This document shows positions 44,226 through 54,595 of a DNA stretch of 64,000 nt, piece after piece. This DNA comes from Rhynchopus sp. YZ270_cl-10. Taxonomy: Eukaryota > Euglenozoa > Diplonemea > Diplonemida > Diplonemidae. The stretch spans positions 620,001-684,000 of the forward strand of contig OZ037878.1 in NCBI GenBank assembly GCA_964035575.1, written 5' to 3'. Below the pieces are notes generated by a model. It was not told where the DNA came from and ran no database searches. It was given only the letters and a program-made list of their open reading frames with translations. Position 1 is the first letter of the stretch. Every line of letters begins with the position of its first letter. The translations under genes and the position numbers were made by a program.

Positions 44226-45379
44226 TGTTGAAAAATAGAAGAAGAAAAGAAATACAAAAAAGGGGGAATAAAAGCCCCAGAGCGGCGCGTACGGGCGCCA
44301 AGACCCAACTGTTGTTGGAGGGGGGGTTTTTTCAGGGAGGGTATTTTTTGTGAAGAAAACAAAATGGTGTAGAAAATAGACCCCAATTCTTACTAATTCT
44401 ACTAAGATCAGCAAAATAAAAAAAAGGGTGCAGGCGCGAGAATTGAATTGCGCACGGGAGGAGAAAAAGAGAAAGTTTGTAAGATAAACCTAAGCCCCCC
44501 CATGCTTAGTCATCTTAATGAACGTGAACAGTGTTGGACAACGCTTCGAAGTATGCAAAATGTATCTCACCAGGCTTTTTAAAAAAATGAAATTTGTAAG
44601 ATGAATGTGCCTCTAGTACACATCTTTTTACAATCAGATGGACACACAAAAGCCTCGTGGTGTATGAAGCGTGCACAACAAACATGAACGAAAAAAAAGT
44701 TGGTGCGATGAACCTAAACTACATTATAAAATATACCATAAACAAAACAGAAACTTATGAAACTTCCAAAAAAAAAAGGAATCAGAATGGAAACACACCT
44801 CAACCACAGGACCCTCGGTGTCGCTGTTTCTTGAAGGGGTGCGTTCTCACCCTGTTATATACACAGACTTTTTTATCTCTTTTTTTTCTCGAAAAAAATC
44901 ACCTTACGGAATCTAACTCCTAACAGAGGCCTTTCCGCAGGTAAAATCGGTTGATTTTAAGTAAAAAGCCCCACCTCCCACCCCCTTCCTCCCAACGAAG
45001 GGTGGATCTATGTTAAAAAAATTTTTAGAGGAGCCCAAATCTTTCTTCGTGCTTCACATTTAAAAGAAGGATTTCTTCCTCTCCAATGCGGTGGAAGCTC
45101 CACCATGAGAAACTCTGTTTCAACACCACGGCACTTACACAACCAACGAGACGGTCCAAGCACGCATTCTTGCGAGCTGCACTCCCCTCCCCCACCCCAC
45201 CACCACCCCCCTGCCATGGATCTATTCTGACAACACATACATTAGAATAATGTGATTGCCATCATTACCCTCCACGCACCCTCACCGTAGACCGACAAGA
45301 TAGAACAACTAAAGAATGGGGTGAGAATCTTGTCTGTACTTCTATAGAGAGAATAGTGTACAGAGACTAAGGAAGGCTT
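44226..45379. other. intergenic with two hairpins
   Basis: Best hairpin of the family at 44481-44516: arms AAGATAAACCTAAGC and GCTTAGTCATCTT. A second is at about 44590-44629 (AAGATGAATGTGCC...GTACACATCTTT). Otherwise no gene is supported. Confidence 0.6.
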
Positions 45380-46876
45380 TCAAAGCATCGTTCGTTTGCT
45401 TTGGACGGAGGTAGGCAGTCTTGAGGTCGGTAATGCATCTGGGTGGAGCCCTGTTCGTAAGGGGCTGCCTGCTGCGTATTCATCTTCTTCGTTGAGGTAG
45501 CGCCCGGACCTGAGGGCGTCCTCTTGTGCAGCGGGGTCCTTCATGGCATCGGCGATGAAGCTGAGGAGGTGGTGCTCGGTGTTTCCGCTGTCACCTCTAT
45601 CACCACCACCACCTTTCCCTCTACGGCGGGGTCTTGCTGTGCGGATGCCATCCACATTCCAAGGCTGGGTGATAAAGTGTGGCACCTTTTCATGCTTATG
45701 CTTTGTCACCTCAACATCCGGAGAGGGCTCCTGTATCGTTACCCCACCACCACCTCCGCCAGCGCCATTTTTGCTCAGATTCGCAACAATCTTTCGTTCG
45801 TGCCGTGCAATGGTTCGGTTTTGTTGTTGAAGCCTGAGACGCATGAGGGTCATATCCCGATCAATTTCGTTTTCTCGCTTGGAATTGACAGCCTTTTGGT
45901 TGTCGAGAGAGACGCGAAGTTCGTCCAGCTTTTCTTTTAGGAGCTTTCCTCGTGGATTGGTGTCGTCAAGGTGTGCAGGAAGCTCCGGGAGGCGGTCGTC
46001 AAAGTCAAATTCAGAGTCGTAAGGCTCGAGATCGTAGTCCATAGCGGCACCACCCATGCGGGAGATGATGTACTCCCCGTTGGCAGCGACGGCAAGACGT
46101 TTGCTGCGGCGAAGGTTGTCCATTTCCTCGCGTTCTCGTTGTTTCTTTTCGAGTTGTGCAAGTGCTACCATTTTTTCCTCTAAATCAAGATCCGCCAATT
46201 TCTGTTCCAAAGCAAGCTTTTCGTCCTCCAACGAGGAGATGTCTTTGCGTTCTTTGCGCAGCTTTTTTAAAGACCGCATCTCGCGCCGAAGGGTTTTGGC
46301 GGTGTTTGTTTTGTCGGTGTTTCTGAGCAGCTCCTCCTTCTCATCCTTGGTGAACTTCAGCTGATCGGGACGCATCTTGTTCTCCGTACGGAGATCGTTA
46401 AGCTCTTCGTCTATGTCACGCGACGCGTCGCTCATGACAGAGTCCTCCCCATCGATGAGGACGTAGCCTTTGTCCTTCATTTCCTCAAACCATTCGGGGT
46501 CGTGGTCCTTGATGAATTTGATGTGCTCAATGTAGGCGTTGTTGTACTCCTGTTTCAGCTCATCCATCTGCCTGTCCATGAGGTTCATCGCCTGTGCCTC
46601 GCCGTCGTCGCGTTGTGATAATAGGTCCTGTTTGTTTTTCTCCTTCGTTTCGGCAATTTTTTGCTTTTCGTTTCGAAATGCAGACTGCAGTTGACACACA
46701 TACACGACAACCGCTATCAAGATAATAAACAGCATCCCCCCGACAATGGCAAGCACAATAGTCAATGTAGAGTTTAGGGTGTCAGGAGGCGGCGGAGGTG
46801 GTGCGAGCGTCACGTCAGGTGTCGTGCACCGCACCCCCACTGCAAAGAGAAACAGCAGCAAAGCATTGAGGTGCAT
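45380..46876 (-). CDS. single-pass membrane protein with long cytoplasmic coiled coil
   Basis: 498 residues, one exon. An N-terminal signal peptide (MHLNALLLFLFAVGVRC) is followed by a short Pro/Thr-rich outer segment and one membrane helix (about residues 38-62, TIVLAIVGGMLFIILIAVVV). The remaining ~430 residues are charged, with strong coiled-coil character around residues 65-130 and 170-260 and again near 310-365. A Gly run follows (near 370-378), then a Lys/Arg-rich Gly segment and a short helical end. The layout is a type I anchor tethering a cytoplasmic coiled coil to a membrane. No family recognised. The start position is accurate to about one base. Confidence 0.8.
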   Translation of the reverse strand: MHLNALLLFLFAVGVRCTTPDVTLAPPPPPPDTLNSTLTIVLAIVGGMLFIILIAVVVYVCQLQSAFRNEKQKIAETKEKNKQDLLSQRDDGEAQAMNLMDRQMDELKQEYNNAYIEHIKFIKDHDPEWFEEMKDKGYVLIDGEDSVMSDASRDIDEELNDLRTENKMRPDQLKFTKDEKEELLRNTDKTNTAKTLRREMRSLKKLRKERKDISSLEDEKLALEQKLADLDLEEKMVALAQLEKKQREREEMDNLRRSKRLAVAANGEYIISRMGGAAMDYDLEPYDSEFDFDDRLPELPAHLDDTNPRGKLLKEKLDELRVSLDNQKAVNSKRENEIDRDMTLMRLRLQQQNRTIARHERKIVANLSKNGAGGGGGGVTIQEPSPDVEVTKHKHEKVPHFITQPWNVDGIRTARPRRRGKGGGGDRGDSGNTEHHLLSFIADAMKDPAAQEDALRSGRYLNEEDEYAAGSPLRTGLHPDALPTSRLPTSVQSKRTML

Positions 46877-47770
46877 CGTGTAATTTAGGTGTGTATGTCA
46901 ACGAGCACTCAAAACCATGAAACCCTTTTTACTGTTCTCGCATCACCTAACAGAAAAAAAAGCCCCCCTTCCTGAGAAAAAAGGTGGTATTTTTAAGTGT
47001 GGAAATCAAAAAGGTTATAATATACTTCTCCAAGCCTCTGTGTTTAGTCACCTTAACCCATTCGTTATCATACAGCAAGCAGGTCATCGAATGTGGCTTG
47101 AAATACAAAACAAAATAAGGGAGAATGGGGGCGGTTTCTTTTTAACTTCTATTCTAAGGGAATGTGGGTGGGGTGGGGTGTGTGTGGTGCATACGGATTA
47201 TGTTGCAGTTTTATTGTCAAAACCCTCATCCCAAGACCATTTTTTTTTGTATCGATGAATCCGACAATGAAAGTCTTTGGGAGAATAGAAAAAAAGGGTC
47301 TTCCTTTTTTAGTCTTAAAAATTCTATTGTTTCTACTTTGTTTTCTATTTCGAATTTTGGGGGGGGTTTTTTTTCTGAAAGGCACAAGCACTAAGGCAAC
47401 GCTGTGCTTTTTTATAACGTAAATAAATAAATAAAAATGCAAAAGAGAAAAGCCGATAAGACGATGAGCATCAAGAGCACCCATCAACCTTAAATAAATT
47501 ATTCCTGAAGGGGAGAGGAGTGGATAGGAGTATTCCAATGTGTTCGTTCTTACAGACCACTCCTTCATAAAATTGTTGAACTATAAAAAAAACACTCAAA
47601 AAAAAATGTGGTTTCTTTCTATCAGCGGAAATATCCGCTTTCTTTGAAAAGCCTTTTGTTTTTTGAAAACTTGGTTGTATTAGTGTAGCCACCCTAGAGT
47701 GTGCTCCACTAATACCTCGACTAGTTTTTTACACTGTGCTACCTTGCTCCCTTTATCGTCTTCCCCATTT
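46877..47770. other. intergenic with hairpin and family A copy 4
   Basis: It contains a hairpin copy at 47012-47054 (CAAGCCTCTGTGTTTAGTCACC) and a more diverged family A copy at 47663-47713. No supported gene. Confidence 0.55.
47663..47713 (+). repeat. 49-bp dispersed repeat, family A, copy 4
   Basis: GAAAACTTGGTTGTATTAGT is exact; the second half (GTAGCCACCCTAGAGTGTGC TCCACTA) is diverged from copies 1 to 3. Confidence 0.65.
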
Positions 47771-50455
47771 CTATTCAGTGTTATAACTCAATAAAATCGG
47801 CCGGAGAGGAGACCGAGCCACAGACTTGTTATCACCTCCCGCCGCTGATTTCGGCTTCTGCATTTTGTCGGGTTTTGGCGGGTTTTCTGTGTCCCCGATG
47901 TTGCTTGAAATGAGAGTCCGCATGGCAGTGTTGAACAAACGGTCTGCAGGGCCCATATTGGGGATCCTTTTGAGGAGGGAATGCATTCTGTCGGTCACAT
48001 CTGTGTCTAAGGCAGTATCGTTTCCACCGTCACCGGACTCCACATCACTGGGTGTCTGCGTCTTTCTCCTATTCCCTGACGGTCTTGCGAACCTCTCAAA
48101 CGCTTCGTGCGGGGTCTGCGGCGGAAGGGTTGCACACTTTCTCTCTGTATGCAGCGGAATGGACGGTGGTGGCCGTGACGGCCGCTGCGACGACCTTGCG
48201 GAACTCCCTCCAGAGCTGCGAGAGGATGCGGCACCTGCACTGTGCGGTGGGGTTCGATCTGCTCCCTGCAGTGGCCTCTGTGTTGGGTAGGACGGTGGCT
48301 GTGGGGTGGCTCTGCTGATGTGTTGTTGTTGTTGATGCTGCTGCTGCACCTCCTGTGGAGGAGTCACCTCTGCACACACACTCCGCATGCTGAACGGCGT
48401 CACCCCACTCACACTCTGCTCCAACAACGACCGTGAGAGGTTCAACGGCTGCTGCTGCGGTGTCCCCTTCTCCTTCTCCCTCTCCTCGGGAACCTCAATC
48501 ACCACTGTCTCATCCGACCTCCTCCGTGGCGACGTAGCACGCATCTGCGTGACACGCACCTCTGATGTAAAAAGCTGTGGTCGTGTGTTCGGAACTGAAT
48601 TCGGTACACTCAGCGGCGCGGAGACAGCGAAGGAGGAGGACGACGACGACGACGATGTGTAGGAGACATTCGCACTACGCTTTTTGCGTCCTGCAGACGA
48701 TGTTGTGGAGGTGCGTTCGAAAACTGGGGCTGCTGCGGGTGCAGTGTGCAGAGTGTCGAGGAGGGTGCCCTGTACACCATTGCTACTGACAGCACCTTGC
48801 GACGAAAGCGGCAGAAGCTGCACAGAAGGCGCACTATCCCTCAGTGGCTGCCACCTCTGTGTCGCTGTTGGGTTGCACTGTGCCGGCACCACCTCCTCCA
48901 GCGTTGCGTTGTACTCAACAGAGGACTGCGTCACATCCTGCTGCGAGCTGCAGCGGCTGGCATCATGTTGCTGCTGCCCCTGCCTTCCTTGCATCTGGCT
49001 CTCTATGCTTGCTTCCACACGCTCTCGGGTTACCTCTAGTTCATATGCATCAGAGATGTCACGCCAAGAGTCGTCCCTCTTTTCCCTTTCCTTCGGTGAT
49101 TGGGTTTGGTTGAAGGAATGCAGATGCGACGCATGCAGGCTTGTATCATGCGAGAGGTGTTCCGCATCTGAGGCAAATGAGTGCGGCGGTGCCTCGTAGT
49201 TGCGGTGCTCGAGGCGGTTGCTGTGGAGGTCGTCGGGGAAGATCTCTGATGCGCCGGTGATGTCCACCACGACGGTGCTGTCGTTGTGCTTCAAATCACT
49301 TGTAGGAAACCCCTGCGTATAATGCCCACTCGGCATGCCTTTGTTGTGCGGAGGGTTCAAATCACCCCCGGCATAATGCGCATTTTGGGGGTCGCTAAGT
49401 TGGTTGTGTTGGGGCTTGAAATCGGTAGGTATGTCCTGTGTATTCCCCGGGTATGCATACGGTGGGGGTGGAGGTAGTGTGTGCTGCCCCATATCTAGCA
49501 TCGGCGGCGGAACCCCCATGGCAACCTCATTCTGTCGGACTGCCCAATCACATTGTGGTGATTGCGCTGTTTTTGGAGGGGGCGCGCCTCCGCATTCTTC
49601 TTCGAACACTTCGAATGGGAGTGGTGACGCACGCGGCGCAGGGTCCATCTGGGAAGTGTTCGTTTGGATGGTTTGGTTGGTGTGGTTGGTGTGGTGAGAG
49701 GTTTCGACGTTGGGCTGGTTTGTGGTGTCCACAACAAGCTCTAGCCTGGCAATGCGATGGTGGTGCCCTGAACCCCCCTCAAATAAAAGCATCACATAAC
49801 GTTCGACTGCTTCGAGCGGCAAAAAGCAGGAGTGCTCCTCTTTGCCACTGAGACCAAATTTGTGGACCTTTCTAAACCCGGAGGTGCTGTTGGAGGTCAA
49901 CACCGTTGCGTGGCGTGGGCATGCCCGCGCTGAGTGTGGTGTAATGGAGATGCGAAGGGCTGTCGTCTGCGCAGGACTTCGCTGTAGGGTACGGTGATTG
50001 CGCACCAACTCCAGAACACATCGGGTTTCATCCCCGCTTCCCACCCACGCCGCACCTCGAGCACTCTTTTCCGCCGCAGACCCCCCATCCATCACCACCA
50101 CATTCTCGCACCCCCTTCCACTAGAGCTCACCACCTTCCGCACCGCATTCAATCGCACACCCTGTGCAAACGCAGGCACCACTGCCTGTGGTATCCGCGG
50201 AGCACTGTTACGTACGGTAGGCTGGGCATGCAACGGAGGTGTACTGTCATCAGCACCAAACAATATAGGACGGTCGATTCCGCCTAAGACAGGCATAGTT
50301 AGAAATGGCGGAAAGGTGTCATCTGATGGGGGGGGGTGATAGGGTGGGGGTGGTGAAGAGACTCTTGAAGAGGTTGTGCCAGATGAACCAAAAGCCTTTG
50401 TTGTTCGCTTCGTTCGCGTCCAACTGGAGTGTCGAAACTGGAAAAACTTCTTCAT
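47771..50455 (-). CDS. large low-complexity protein with possible N-terminal jelly-roll domain
   Basis: 894 residues if the ATG at 50453-50455 is used. An internal ATG at 50294-50296 (MPVLGGIDRP) is also attractive because a long C-rich tract ending CATCAG lies just upstream; that start would give 841 residues. The region from about residue 110 to 250 (ENVVVMDGGSAAEKSARGAA through to IARLELVVD) has the strand pattern of a beta jelly roll of the F5/8C-like type found in some centrosomal and ciliary proteins; this is a weak inference. The rest is Pro, Ser, Gln, His and Thr-rich and probably disordered, with a short helical C-terminal segment (DRLFNTAMRTLISSNIG). No enzymatic motif. Function unknown. 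Confidence 0.7.
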   Translation of the reverse strand: MKKFFQFRHSSWTRTKRTTKAFGSSGTTSSRVSSPPPPYHPPPSDDTFPPFLTMPVLGGIDRPILFGADDSTPPLHAQPTVRNSAPRIPQAVVPAFAQGVRLNAVRKVVSSSGRGCENVVVMDGGSAAEKSARGAAWVGSGDETRCVLELVRNHRTLQRSPAQTTALRISITPHSARACPRHATVLTSNSTSGFRKVHKFGLSGKEEHSCFLPLEAVERYVMLLFEGGSGHHHRIARLELVVDTTNQPNVETSHHTNHTNQTIQTNTSQMDPAPRASPLPFEVFEEECGGAPPPKTAQSPQCDWAVRQNEVAMGVPPPMLDMGQHTLPPPPPYAYPGNTQDIPTDFKPQHNQLSDPQNAHYAGGDLNPPHNKGMPSGHYTQGFPTSDLKHNDSTVVVDITGASEIFPDDLHSNRLEHRNYEAPPHSFASDAEHLSHDTSLHASHLHSFNQTQSPKEREKRDDSWRDISDAYELEVTRERVEASIESQMQGRQGQQQHDASRCSSQQDVTQSSVEYNATLEEVVPAQCNPTATQRWQPLRDSAPSVQLLPLSSQGAVSSNGVQGTLLDTLHTAPAAAPVFERTSTTSSAGRKKRSANVSYTSSSSSSSSFAVSAPLSVPNSVPNTRPQLFTSEVRVTQMRATSPRRRSDETVVIEVPEEREKEKGTPQQQPLNLSRSLLEQSVSGVTPFSMRSVCAEVTPPQEVQQQHQQQQHISRATPQPPSYPTQRPLQGADRTPPHSAGAASSRSSGGSSARSSQRPSRPPPSIPLHTERKCATLPPQTPHEAFERFARPSGNRRKTQTPSDVESGDGGNDTALDTDVTDRMHSLLKRIPNMGPADRLFNTAMRTLISSNIGDTENPPKPDKMQKPKSAAGGDNKSVARSPLRPILLSYNTE

Positions 50456-52618
50456 GGTAAAAAAAAAATCAAGAGAATCTTTTGTTTTCCTTCTCTCCCA
50501 TCCCCCTCACACCCCAACTCTTTTTTTTTTTTTTTGAAAAAAAACTTTTTTCTTTTTTTGCATGCGGTGGACTATAAGGAGCAAAACCAGGGGAGAGGGG
50601 TAGGGGGGGAAAGTGTGAAGAGGGTTTGAAAAAAACGATCGTGGCTTCTTTACTATGGGAAGCCTCCAAACTTTTGCCCTCATTTTCTTCTCTGCACATA
50701 TGCCCCACCCTACCCTGCCCCACCCCCCTCACCTCTCCTTTTAGACCAGTTATGGATCACTTTTGTGAGGACAACAAAAGGGAATACAAGACAAACAAAA
50801 AAAAAAAAAAAAAACAAACGCAAAGGGGTGAAAATAGTAGGGAAGAAAAGAGAACAAAGGTAAAATGAACGCCACATGCGCACTCCTTTGTTCATATAAA
50901 AAAAAAATGAAGACGCGGGTGGGGGGACACAACAAGAAAAATAATTTTTGACAATGCATTTTTTTAATTATTATTTTTGCGAAACTTCTGAAACGTTCTT
51001 CAAAGGGGTTCGGTCTTCGCTTTTACTTTGTTCTTGTTTTTTTTGCATTGCTACAGTCTAAAGAGGAGTGGGGGGTAAAGTACACACGAAGTCAGCTCAA
51101 TTGACAAAAAAAATGAGCCAGTATTGCGGGAAGGTGCATTTTTAAAAAAATGAAAATATTGGTCAGATGATAGCATAATCTATCATTTAAAAAAGGATCT
51201 TGTATGTCTCACACCTTTTTGTTTTTTTTCTTATTCAATTTTATTTTTTCACTTTTTTTTCACATATTGGTTTTTGAATAATTTGAGAGCAACCCTTCCA
51301 AAAAAAATCAACTAAAAGAAAAAGAAAACAAAACTTGACAAGATGAATGAAGTAACCAAAATAGGGTACCTACATCTGAAGCAAAAAAAAAAAATCCCCC
51401 TCCCCACCAAAATGGGCAAGAGGTATCACACGGAAAACACACTTTTTTTTTTTCGCATTTTTCTGAACTCTGTAAGTTCGAGAACAGAAAAATACCTGGA
51501 GAACAAGGAAGGCTGAATTTGCAGGAAAACAACCACCAACTGAGGGGGGGGGATATAACACACTAAAAAGTAAGAAAAAAAAAAACATGGAATATACGCA
51601 CTGTATATTGTTGGCTTCACACGAAAAAAAGAATTCCTCTCTTTTTTTTTTTTAAACTCTCAATGATAACCAGTACCACCTTGGGTTTCTCTTCCCCCGG
51701 TTCTTGATAATTTTTGTTCAGATTTTTGTGTCTTTTTTTTTTTTTGTTGCTTCACGTTGTTGGCTTTGTATTAGAAGCACGTCCCTTTTTTTCTTCTCGC
51801 TCTTAAAGCGTTTCGTTGGCGGTTTTATTTTGTCATTACATACCACAGCCGCAAATGATAAGAATGTCCATGCGACATTTTTCTAAAATAAATAAAACAT
51901 TGTGTTCAAAATAAATAGATTGAGATAATTCTAAAAAAACCCCATCAAGAAACACTAAAATCATTTGCGTTTTCTTTTCACAGATGCCATGCTACGAACA
52001 ACCGTTCTAGTAGAAAATGTTCGGTTCTCACGCCATTTATATTACAAATAAAAACTTTTCTCGGATGCCTTTTTCTTTTTTTTTTTTTGAACAAAAACAG
52101 GTGAAATGGCTCGTTGCACATTTTTTTTTCTTTTTTTTGCGTCGCAATTATTGCTCATCCCTGGCGGCGGGAGTACCTGAATTGAGGATATTTTTTGTTG
52201 AATAAAAATAGGTTATCGCGATTGACATCATAACCGAAGTTGACTTGAAATACAAAGCCCTCTCACAGAGCACCTCGGTGTACCGGGTGGAACCCCCAAC
52301 CCATGCAGTACCACATCCATTTCGTAGTGTGCGTTCTAGGTTTACAGTAGTCCAAATAAGTTTGGCGGATTTGGGTATTTTTTGGGGGTATTTTTTGTTG
52401 TGTCGACAATCACCTGCTAGTACTCAATGTCGCCCAAAGGCTATTGTATACTTGAAAGATATAGATGTACGTCGTACTCAACTCTGGAAAGTAGCCTTTA
52501 TTTGTTGTTTATGCATTCAAGTGTTGTGGTATACACAATTTTTTTTGGCGCCTTTTTTTTGGACTCCAAACATAATATTATTTAGAGTACTCATAATTGA
52601 CACAAAACGTGGCCATAC
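50456..52618. other. intergenic, A/T-rich
   Basis: Over 2 kb without a recognisable gene. It contains many homopolymers and family B copy 3 at 52239-52324. A continuation of the small membrane-protein exon at 52619-52695 should lie here if that gene is real, but I could not identify it. Confidence 0.45.
52239..52324 (+). repeat. dispersed repeat family B, copy 3
   Basis: Begins GTTGACTTGAAATACAAAGC and ends CCATGCAGTACCACATCCAT TTCG; same boundaries as copies 1 and 2. Confidence 0.6.
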
Positions 52619-52695
52619 CATCCGAGGGTTGCGAAAAAGATGACGAAGATCAGCATGATTCCGATCAGCAGTGCGACAACATCAGCTCCTCCCAT
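52619..52695 (-). CDS. 5' exon of a small membrane protein (tentative)
   Basis: An ATG at 52693-52695 opens a 25-codon stretch, MGGADVVALLIGIMLIFVIF and on to FATLG, i.e. a short polar start plus one perfect membrane helix. It is followed by GGATG|GTATGG, matching the donor consensus of this window. A pyrimidine/A-rich leader precedes it. Unspliced, it would stop after 34 codons. The pattern fits the first exon of a tiny membrane protein too short for ordinary gene finding. The next exon was not found. Confidence 0.4.
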
Positions 52696-52909
52696 TTTAA
52701 AGTTTTTTGTTTTTTTTTTGGTGGCGAAAGGGTCTAAAAAGACGTAAAGGGAAGAGAACAAAGGTGGCGGTGTTTGTGTAGACGCTGTGGGGGTGAGGGT
52801 GAGATCCTGAAATATTCATCAAATCATACAACAAAACAAAATATCCCCGATTTTTTTTCTCTCTAAATTCTATCTCAAATTCTAGTCTAAAAAAAAAAAA
52901 CAACACATT

Positions 52910-53431
52910 TCACGGCACAAACGGGGCTGCAAACTGTGACGGAAATGGGTCCTGCCACCAGGCCCTCTCTCCGGTGGGTTGTTGCCCCCTTCTTTCCCTA
53001 CCTGCCTCCGTTTCTGTCTCTCTCCATTGTCGGTCTTCAGGACGGCTGTGTTCGGGGGATGGATGGCGCAATATCGGGGCCACATCAGCAGCACTGGGCC
53101 ATGTTGGGTGGCGGGACAGTGCTCTTGAGACGTTGGGAGGGATGGCTCGTCCGGTGGATGGCTGTGCAGCGCTGGGGTACACTGGGGAAGGCGCCCTGCT
53201 CAGGGATCTACTCGAGGACCGATGCCCCCGCTCCATTTCCACCTCATAAGCCGGCTCCGCCACTAGCGTCTCATTAAGCGGGTTCGGGTTCAGCTCCATC
53301 CCATGCACTCCTTTCTCCTCAACCCACAGCCCCTTCCCACCCTTCACCACACGCAGCGCATCGTTGTACGTACTGTACACATCCACCACGCCACCACCTT
53401 CTCTGCAAACACAATACACAAAAACCGACAT
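52910..53431 (-). CDS. hypothetical 173-residue protein
   Basis: Open from an ATG at 53429-53431 to a stop at 52910. The first ~75 residues (GGGVVDVYSTYNDALRVVKG and on) look folded; the rest is Ser/Pro/Arg-rich and charged. A TTTGCAG acceptor-like site lies 27 bases into the frame, so the first ~9 residues may be intron and an upstream exon may exist. No family recognised. Confidence 0.45.
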   Translation of the reverse strand: MSVFVYCVCREGGGVVDVYSTYNDALRVVKGGKGLWVEEKGVHGMELNPNPLNETLVAEPAYEVEMERGHRSSSRSLSRAPSPVYPSAAQPSTGRAIPPNVSRALSRHPTWPSAADVAPILRHPSPEHSRPEDRQWRETETEAGRERRGQQPTGERAWWQDPFPSQFAAPFVP

Positions 53432-53669
53432 TTTTCTCCCCCCTTTCCTGTATGGGGATAATAGGGGGACTCTTTTAAAGACTCTAAAAAATGAATGAGA
53501 TTCTCAAGAACTGCAAAAACTAGACGATATCATCCGCCAACTGATTTTGATTACAATAAAAACATAACAGTGTTTTTCGTTGAACGCAGCCAAATAGGGG
53601 TAAAAAATCTGTTTGGCGCAAGGTGAAAGGAATCAAGGGGAAATACTGTTATACAAGACTTTCTTTTTG
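53432..53669. other. short intergenic region
   Basis: A/T-rich; no gene. Confidence 0.5.
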
Positions 53670-53898
53670 CACGACGGTGAAGTAACGGGTGTTACAAGTG
53701 GAGTTACAAGTGAGTTACATGTAACTTTTGTTACATGTAACTCACTTGTAACTCACTTGTAACCCACCAGTTACAACCTGATTTTGCCTGTAATTCATGT
53801 ATCCCACTTGTAACTCACTTGTAACTCACTTGTAACGGTTTTTCACTTGTAACGTTACATGTAACTTCACTTGTAATGTACTATACTTCACCGTCGTG
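53670..53898. mobile_element. foldback element with CACTTGTAACT repeats
   Basis: Exact 15-bp inverted ends CACGACGGTGAAGTA (53670-53684) and TACTTCACCGTCGTG (53884-53898). The interior has about ten ACTTGTAACTC/GAGTTACAAGT units in both orientations, including a palindromic AGTTACATGTAACT core. No coding capacity. Confidence 0.75.
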
Positions 53899-53909
53899 TG
53901 CCTAGTTTC

Positions 53910-54450
53910 TTACTGGGGGGGGGCTAATAAAGTATACGGTGCTAATAAAGTATACGGGGGTAATAAAGTATGCGGTGCGGAAACCCATTTTGAGCGTGTA
54001 AATCTGTGAAATAAAGTATACGGTTTTTGTGTACATTTTTCTTACTAAAAAAATTTTTCAGCAAGTTTTGCACAAAAAATCGAAAAATTTTTTTTTTGAT
54101 TTCGGTGGTCCGGATTCTGTGCGTGCTGTGATGGGGTCACTTTGCGCTGAGAAACGAGTATTTTTGACCTAAAACGCGTGTATCAGTTTTTACACGATTG
54201 GTGCTGATGGGGTTCAGATTTGTGAAAATTTAAGTCACCAAAAAATTGTTCATTTTTCCACATTGACCCCACCACTGGCTGGGATTGGCCCAAAAATGCC
54301 AATGGTGGTGTTTTCGCGAGGTTTCGGCCACTAGAAACCCCAAAATAACAGTGATTTTTTTTTTTTTTTCCTTTTTCGTTTTTTGGCCATTTAAGCAGTA
54401 ATTCCCGCCGAATAAAGTATACGTATACTTTAATAGCTCCCCCCCAGTAA
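53910..54450. mobile_element. 541-bp terminal-inverted-repeat element with AATAAAGTATACGG repeats
   Basis: The left end TTACTGGGGGGGGGCTAATA (53910 on) and right end TTAATAGCTCCCCCCCAGTAA (to 54450) are inverted copies over ~27 bp including AAAGTATA. Three direct repeats of CTAATAAAGTATACGG lie inside the left end and a fourth near 54010. The centre is A/T-rich. It lies only 11 bp from the previous element, so two different units inserted side by side. No transposase. Confidence 0.7.
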
Positions 54451-54595
54451 TACACTACGTGTTTGGAAAAAAGAAGGGAAAAAAAAAAAAACGCATCACC
54501 GGATCCCTGCGGAGGCAGGTCCTGGTTTCAAAAAGAGGAAAGAAAAAAAAACCCCCCTTAAGGTATTATGTCGCATCAGCGCAATCAATTCCTTT

